DNA of 64,000 bases, from assembly GCA_018340375.1 (NCBI GenBank), contig JAFFJZ010000004.1:46974001-47038000 (forward strand), read 5' to 3'. The notes beneath the pieces were generated by a model, which saw nothing but the letters and a program-made list of their open reading frames with translations, was not told the origin of the DNA and did no database searches. Origin of the DNA: Gonatopus flavifemur (lineage: Eukaryota > Arthropoda > Insecta > Hymenoptera > Dryinidae). A program made the translations under genes and the position numbers. This document shows, one piece after another, positions 58,605 to 64,000 of this stretch (its first letter is position 1; every line of letters begins with the position of its first letter).

Positions 58605-59123
58605 CACGCGGAAAAAAGTTTACGGTAACGATTACTAGCAAGAGTAAGAATTCGGTGACAGCTATTGCACAATTGTGATAAGCACCATTTGAAATCAGAC
58701 CGATTACAACCAACTATTTACGTTGCCATGGAAACGATAGGTTAACATAAGAACGATCACCAAATCGCGAGTCATGATTCAGTTCACGAAAAGAAAAGAG
58801 ATATCAATACTTGAATAACATTTATAAACATTTAGGAAAATGACGGTTACTTTAGGGAAAAAGAGCATCGCTGAAGAATGTTAGCAGTGAAGTTACCAAA
58901 AATTCGTTGTCATAATACTAAATGTTGGTAGTTTTATTGTCATTTCCCATAGTGAATTCATCAACTCATAGTAAATTCACTACGAATATTCTCCAGCAAT
59001 ACTGTTTTTCTCTCAATGGTCCATCATCTTCCTAAATATCAATGATTTCTGGCTTTTGTGTACCCTAAGCCCGCGATGGGAAGAAAAACGAATGGTAATC
59101 AATCTCATACAGTTTTCCTCGTG
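58605..59123. mobile_element. MITE inside Transib
   Basis: CACGCGGAAAAAAGTTTACGG to, reversed, CACGAGGAAAACTGTATGAG. The left ~200 bp resembles 41851-42060. The middle carries a stretch with GTTAGCAGTGAAG and CTCTCAATGG that may be another nested end. Confidence 0.5.
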
Positions 59124-59239
59124 CAGCAAATGTACACTGGAAATAAAACACATACTAACGTTGAGATAAAATTCAAAGCGAATCTACTGAATTCTGAGTT
59201 TTGTGTCCACCATATTAGATACGCTATCTTTGATTCTTG

Positions 59240-59660
59240 GAATTTGACAACTGATTCGTAATCAATGAACCAACAAAACCCTGGATACCGAGTTTGAAGG
59301 AAATCTGATGATTTTTTCAATTTTTTTCTGCCGAACTGGATCCGCCATTCTGAATTCCGGAATTCAGACACCGGATTCGGAATCAGCGACCTTAAAAACC
59401 ACAGGGTACCGAGTTTGAAGGCAATCCGACGATTTTTCCAATTTTCATCCGCCATATTGGATCCGCCATTTTGAAGTTTGAAATTCAAACAACGGATTCG
59501 TAATCAGCGACCTCAGAAACCCCTGGGTAACGAATTTGAAGAAAATCCGATGATTTCTTTCAATTTTCGTCCGCCATATTGGATCCGCCATTCTGAATTC
59601 CGAAATGAAGACAACGGATTCATAATCAGCGACCCCACAAACTTCTGCATATCAAGTTTC
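59240..59660 (-). repeat. Transib right subterminal ~121-bp array
   Basis: The inverse of the left array (CGGATTCGTAATCAGCGAC, CGCCATATTGGATCCGCC), about 3-4 units. It mirrors the left end but is shorter. Confidence 0.8.
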
Positions 59661-60221
59661 AGACGGATCTAAGGACTCCTCATCACTCCGTCCAATTTTT
59701 TGTGATTTCCTGCACAAAAATATGGCGGAATTGCTTAGGGGCAGACATGGGCAGCCGTTTTTTTTCTGATGTTTAGGTAAGAGTCCCATCTACCACCTCC
59801 AATAAGTTAAACGACGTGATTTTGCGTAATTCTCTACTATTCCTTCAAAAACCAAACACATTTTCTCATTTATAGATACAGAAATTACATCCAATCATTG
59901 CTCTGTCAGTATTTTCCACTCATCAAATTGATATTCTCTCAATTTTTAGTGTATTCTACATAGTTTCAGTAATAGACTCCAATTTGAAAAAGTTAAATCG
60001 ATTCAGTTTTCGAGACACAGCGTCTTTTTGAACATGCTCGTTATTTTATTGTCTTTCAATCACGCGGATTATACTTCAAGGAGGGTATTTTGCAACTGGT
60101 ACACAAGGGCAGGGGGAGGGGATCAGATCTTCTTATATCAGAATTCCAATACTTGGGACATCACCTTACTTATCCCAAGGGTCAAATATCCCCAACTACA
60201 AACTTCATTTTTGGGGTTTTG
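59661..60221. other. Transib right-end inner sequence
   Basis: Single-copy sequence between the array and the terminal repeat, without a supported gene. Confidence 0.4.
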
Positions 60222-63200
60222 GCCAGCTTTTTGGCATTTGGCCCCACTGTCACTTCTATCTGGGTTTTCCAGGTCTGGAATAGGTTTTCTGGGAATATTC
60301 TTGGGTTTTGTGATTGATACAACATTCCACTGATAGGAACCGTTGAGCGACAAAATATTCCATTGAAATTATCGGAGCGACGAAATCAGAATTCACCGAA
60401 AATTGAGGAATCGAGCACGTTAGTCACTTCTAACTAGGTTTTACAGGTCTGGAACAGATTTTCTGAGGATGTTCTTGGGTTTTGTGATTGATCAAACTTT
60501 CCACTGATAGGAACCGTTGAGCGACGGAATATTCCATTGAAATTATCGGAGCGACAAAATTAGGATTCACCGAAAATTGAGAGATCAAGCTGGCTCGTCA
60601 CTTCTATCTAAATTTTCCGGGTCTGGGATAGATTTCCTTAGAATATTCTTGGGTTTTGTGATTGATCGAACATCCCACTGATGGGAACCGTTAAGTGACG
60701 AAATATTCAATTCACAATATCCGTGCGAGAAAATCAAAAGTCAGGAGAAAATCGAGGGATCGAGCTGGGTCGTCACTTCTATCTAGGTTTTCCAGGTCTG
60801 GAATAGATTTTCTGAGAATATTCTCGGGTTTTGTGATCATTCGAACATCCCACTGATGAGACCCGTTGAGCGACAAAATATTCAATCCACAATATCCGAG
60901 CGACAAAGTCAGGATTCACCGAAAATTCAAAAATCGAGCTGGCTCGTCACTTCCATCTAGGTTCTCCAGGGCTGGAATAAATTTTCCGAGAATATTCTCA
61001 GAAAATCTATTCCAGACCTGGAAAACCTGGATAGAAGTGACGACCCAGCTCGATCCCTCGATTTTTCCTGACTTCCGATTTTGTCGCTCGGATATTGTGA
61101 ATTGAATATTTTGTCGCTCAACGGTTCCCATCAGTGGGATGTTCGATCAATCACAAGACCCAAGAATACTCTAAGGAAATCTATCCCAGACCTGGAAAAT
61201 TTAGATATAAGTGACGAGCCAGCTTGATCTCTCAATTTTCGGTGAATCCTGATTTTGTCGCTCCGATAATTCCAATGGAATATTTTGTCGCTCAACGATT
61301 CCTATCAGTGGAATGTTGGATCAATCACAAAACCCAAGAATATTCCCAGAAAACCTATTCCAGGCCTGAAAAACCCAGATAGAAGTGACAAGCCAGTTCA
61401 ATGTCTCAATTCTCGGTGAATCCTGATATTGTCGCTCCGATAATTTCAATGGAATATTTTGTCGCTCAACGGTTCCTATCAGTAGAATGTTCGAACAATC
61501 ACAAAACCCAAGAATATTCTCAGAAAACCTCCCCCAGATCTGGAAAACCCAGATAGAAGTGACGAGCCAGTTCAATTTCTCATCTTTCGGTGAATCCTGA
61601 TTTTGTCGCTCCGATAATTCCAATGGAATATTTTGTCGCTCAACGGTTCCTATCAGTGGAATGTCCGATCAATCACAAAACCCAAGAATATTCTCAGAAA
61701 ACCTCCTCCAGACCTGGAAAACCCAGATAGAAGTGACGAGCCAGTTCAATGTCTCAATTCTCGGTGAATCCTGATTTTGTCGCTCCGATAATTCCAATGG
61801 AATATTTTGTCGCTCAACGGTTCCTATCAGTAGAATGTTCGAACAATCACAAAACCCAAGAATATTCTCAGAAAACCTATTCCAGACCTGGAAAACCCAA
61901 ATAGAAGTGACGAGCCAGTTCAATGTCTCAATTCTCGGTGAATCCTGATCTTGTCGCTCCGATAATTCCAATGGAATATTTTGTCGCTCAACGGTTCCTA
62001 TCAGTAAAATGTTCGAACAATCACAAAACCCAAGAATATTCTCAGAAAACCTCCTCCAGACCTGGAAAACCCAGATAGAAGTGACGAGCCAGTTCGATTC
62101 CTCAATTTTCGGCGAATCCTGATTTTGTCGCTCCGATAATTCCAATGGAATATTTTGTCGCTCAACGGTTCCCATCAGTGGAATGTTGGATCGATCACAA
62201 AACCCAAGAATATTCCCAGAAAACCTATTCCAGACCTGGAAAACCCAGATAGAAGTGACGAGCCAGTTCAATTTCTCAATTCTCGGTAAATCCTGATTCT
62301 GTCGCTCCGACAATTCCAATGGAATATTTTTCCGCTCAACAGTTCTCATCAGTGGAATGTTCGAATAATCACAAAACCCGAGAATATTCTCAGAAAACCT
62401 ATTCCAGACCTGGAAAACCCAGATAGAAGTGACGAGCCAGCTCGATCCCTCAATCTCTCGTGGATTCCGATTTTGTCGCTCGGATATTGTGAATGGAATA
62501 TTTCGTCGCTCAACGGTTCCTATCAGTGGAATGTCCGATCAATCACAAAACCCAAGAGTATTCTCAGCAAATCTGTCCCAGACCTGGAAAACCCAGATAG
62601 AAGTGACGAGCGTTTCTGTGCGTTATCACATATCAAGTCATCAAATTGTCCTCCGTGTGTTTATCACCACCATTCTCGTATCCCATATATCCTGCATTTC
62701 CAAATCCGTTATTTCCCTCCTACTCGGGAACGGTTGGGCCTACGGTATTCCAACTATGCTCAAATTTCAGCGACAAAAAAGCGACAAATTCCCGTATAAC
62801 TTTCAATCCGCTCCGACTCATTAACCATATTGGGTTTTCTAGCGGAACGGCCCCCTTGGTGTACCCTCGATTTTCTCGGAAACCAAAAGAGCGACAAAAT
62901 CAAACTCTTGGTAAATAATTAGCGACAAAAACGCGACAAATTCTCATATAGGTCCCAATGAGTTTTGTCGATATGGGTCCTCCACCGTAACGGACGTGGT
63001 GGTTTTACTCTTGAAGAGTACTATCAAAGTTGACATTTGCAAATTGGAGAAAAAAGTCTTATTTTCTGTCTTGAATTTGTTATTAGAGTGGTGATAAACT
63101 TGTAGAAAGAGTTTGAAGGTCCGGTGAAATCCATATTGATCAGGAAAGTCAGCTTTTCCATATTGATCAGGAAAGTCAGGTATCGAGTCAGCTTTTCCTT

Positions 63201-64000
63201 ACTACATGAAACCTAGGCAGGAGAAATGTATCAAAATTCAGTAAATTCAAGTCGGTGTTGAGTGAGAGAAGACAGAAATATTCATTTGATTTTATTGGTT
63301 ACTATAAAAATGTCAACAAATAAGGAAAGGCTATGTAGGACTCACTGTATCGTCTTTTAATATTTTTGTTTCAATAATGTTGTATCATGCTGCTACGAAT
63401 GAATGTTATTATATTTGTGGAACAGGTTCAATACACTTGTTTCTTCAACTTATTAGTAAGAAAATACAAAAATGTCCACAATACAAAATTATTGAAACAA
63501 AAATAATGAAAGACGATACAGTGAGTCCTACATAGCCTCTCCTTATTTGTCAACATTTTTATAATAACCAATAAAATCCAATGAATATTTCTATCCTCTC
63601 TTACTTGACACCAACTTGAATTCACTGAATTTCGATACATTTCTCCTGCCTAGATTTCATGTAGTAAAGAAAAACTGACTCGATACCCCAGTATTGTCAG
63701 CTACGTTAACAGATTTTCCAAGTTTTGCAATACGGTTTTGACTTTCCTGATCAATATGGATTCCACCCAACCTTCAAACTCTTCCTACAAGTTTGTCAAT
63801 ACTCTAATAACAAATTCAAGAGAGAAAATAAGACTTTCTTCTCCAATTTGCAACTGTCAACTTTGACAGTACTCTTCAAGAGTAAAACCATGTAACAAGC
63901 TTTATGTGAATAATCCAAGTTTTTGGAAATTTATTTTAAGCATTCGCTTGAAATAGTTTTGATTAAATGAGTTCTTCGTGACTCATATTACTACAAAAAT

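Larger units (their letters stand above)
53972..60248. mobile_element. Transib element, 6.3 kb
   Basis: The left end shows CACAGTGGGGCCAAATGCC (53971 on) and the right end its mirror (GGCATTTGGCCCCACT, to 60248). GTCAC is present on both sides (53967-53971 and 60249-60253), fitting the 5-bp duplications of Transib. The interrupted foldback monomer reads on across the gap (CTCGTCAC then TTCTATCTGG). Inside are mirrored subterminal arrays, an N-terminal transposase half, a C-terminal piece, a truncated DD41D element and a MITE. CACAGTG equals the V(D)J recombination heptamer; the Transib-RAG kinship is established knowledge. Confidence 0.88.
52692..62997. mobile_element. Foldback element FB-B with Transib inside
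   Basis: Same family as FB-A: starts ACGTCCGTTACGGTGGAG, ends with the reverse complement, and has a perfect 9-bp duplication GGTGGTTTT (52683-52691, 62998-63006). After removing the Transib (53972-60248) it is ~4.0 kb with arms of ~2.0 kb meeting near 60993. The left arm is 52692-53971 plus 60249-60992, and the right arm is 60993-62997. Monomers are ~173 bp with GCGACAAAAT pairs. The 226-codon frame at 61669-62349 is a repeat artefact. No transposase of its own. Confidence 0.92.
52619..63955. mobile_element. palindromic MITE hosting foldback FB-B
   Basis: The left flank 52619-52691 (TTAAAATAAATTTCTAAAAA, CTTGGATTATTCACATAAAG) is mirrored by 63893-63955. 63001-63440 is mirrored by about 63470-63892, including ACTCTTGAAGAGTACT and TTTCCTGATCAATATGGA. 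Without the insert it is a ~1.0-kb near-perfect hairpin. The foldback element FB-B sits in its left arm at GGTGGTTTT. No coding frame is supported; the 70-codon frame at 63428 is within the hairpin. Confidence 0.82.

Noticed and set aside
61669..62349. 226-codon open frame with repeated WLVTSIWVFQVW units
   Set aside because: It is a translation of the ~173-bp foldback monomers; mirror frames appear in the other arm.

Overview
The window looks like a piece of insect (arthropod) nuclear DNA made almost wholly of transposable elements. Evidence: eukaryotic transposon families only (piggyBac, hAT, Tc1/mariner, Transib, foldback and non-LTR elements), A+T-rich spacers, GT-AG-like splice sites inside a transposase relic, and no operons or bacterial signals. 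The mix of TA-flanked CACGG/CACTGAG MITEs, a DD41D transposase with an ant/wasp-type helix-turn-helix N terminus and large foldback elements would suit Hymenoptera, but that is an inference of low confidence. I find no convincing host gene.

Layout. 1-5.1 kb: a broken piggyBac transposase (minus) and a broken DDE-type transposase of a superfamily I cannot name (plus), each cut by a small MITE. 5.1-9.8 kb: a 178-bp satellite joined to mariner debris, then a 2.7-kb hAT relic with perfect 8-bp target duplications. 9.8-16.9 kb: a Tc1/mariner DD41D element with an intact transposase frame, split by a 5.0-kb foldback element whose two ~2.5-kb arms are arrays of ~173-bp repeats. 17-21.5 kb: a 130-bp satellite and a second foldback element. 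21.5-24.5 kb: MITEs and a hAT end. 24.5-29 kb: a giant near-perfect palindrome (arms ~1.7 kb). 29-36 kb: fragments of two LINEs and a mariner, with MITEs. 36-41.6 kb: a hAT-like element full of nested MITEs. 42-44.5 kb: a third foldback-like element. 45-50.6 kb: foldback and mariner scraps, a satellite, a palindromic TA element and a LINE C terminus. 52.6-64 kb: a four-level nest in which a palindromic MITE holds a foldback element, which holds a Transib (RAG1-like) element, which holds a truncated second DD41D element.

How it fits together. Target duplications and the joining of interrupted frames let much of the insertion order be read directly: three small MITEs can be removed in silico, together with one target-site copy, to rejoin interrupted coding frames, and one MITE has an empty site elsewhere in the window. 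The two foldback copies carry perfect 9-bp duplications, the hAT relic 8 bp, the Transib about 5 bp, and the many small elements TA. Most long open frames are either transposase relics or accidental frames through tandem repeats. The most interesting content is the foldback family (9-bp duplications, no encoded transposase seen), the Transib with a heptamer-like end and RAG1-like N-terminal half, and the unnamed DDE-type family near 3.3-5.1 kb.
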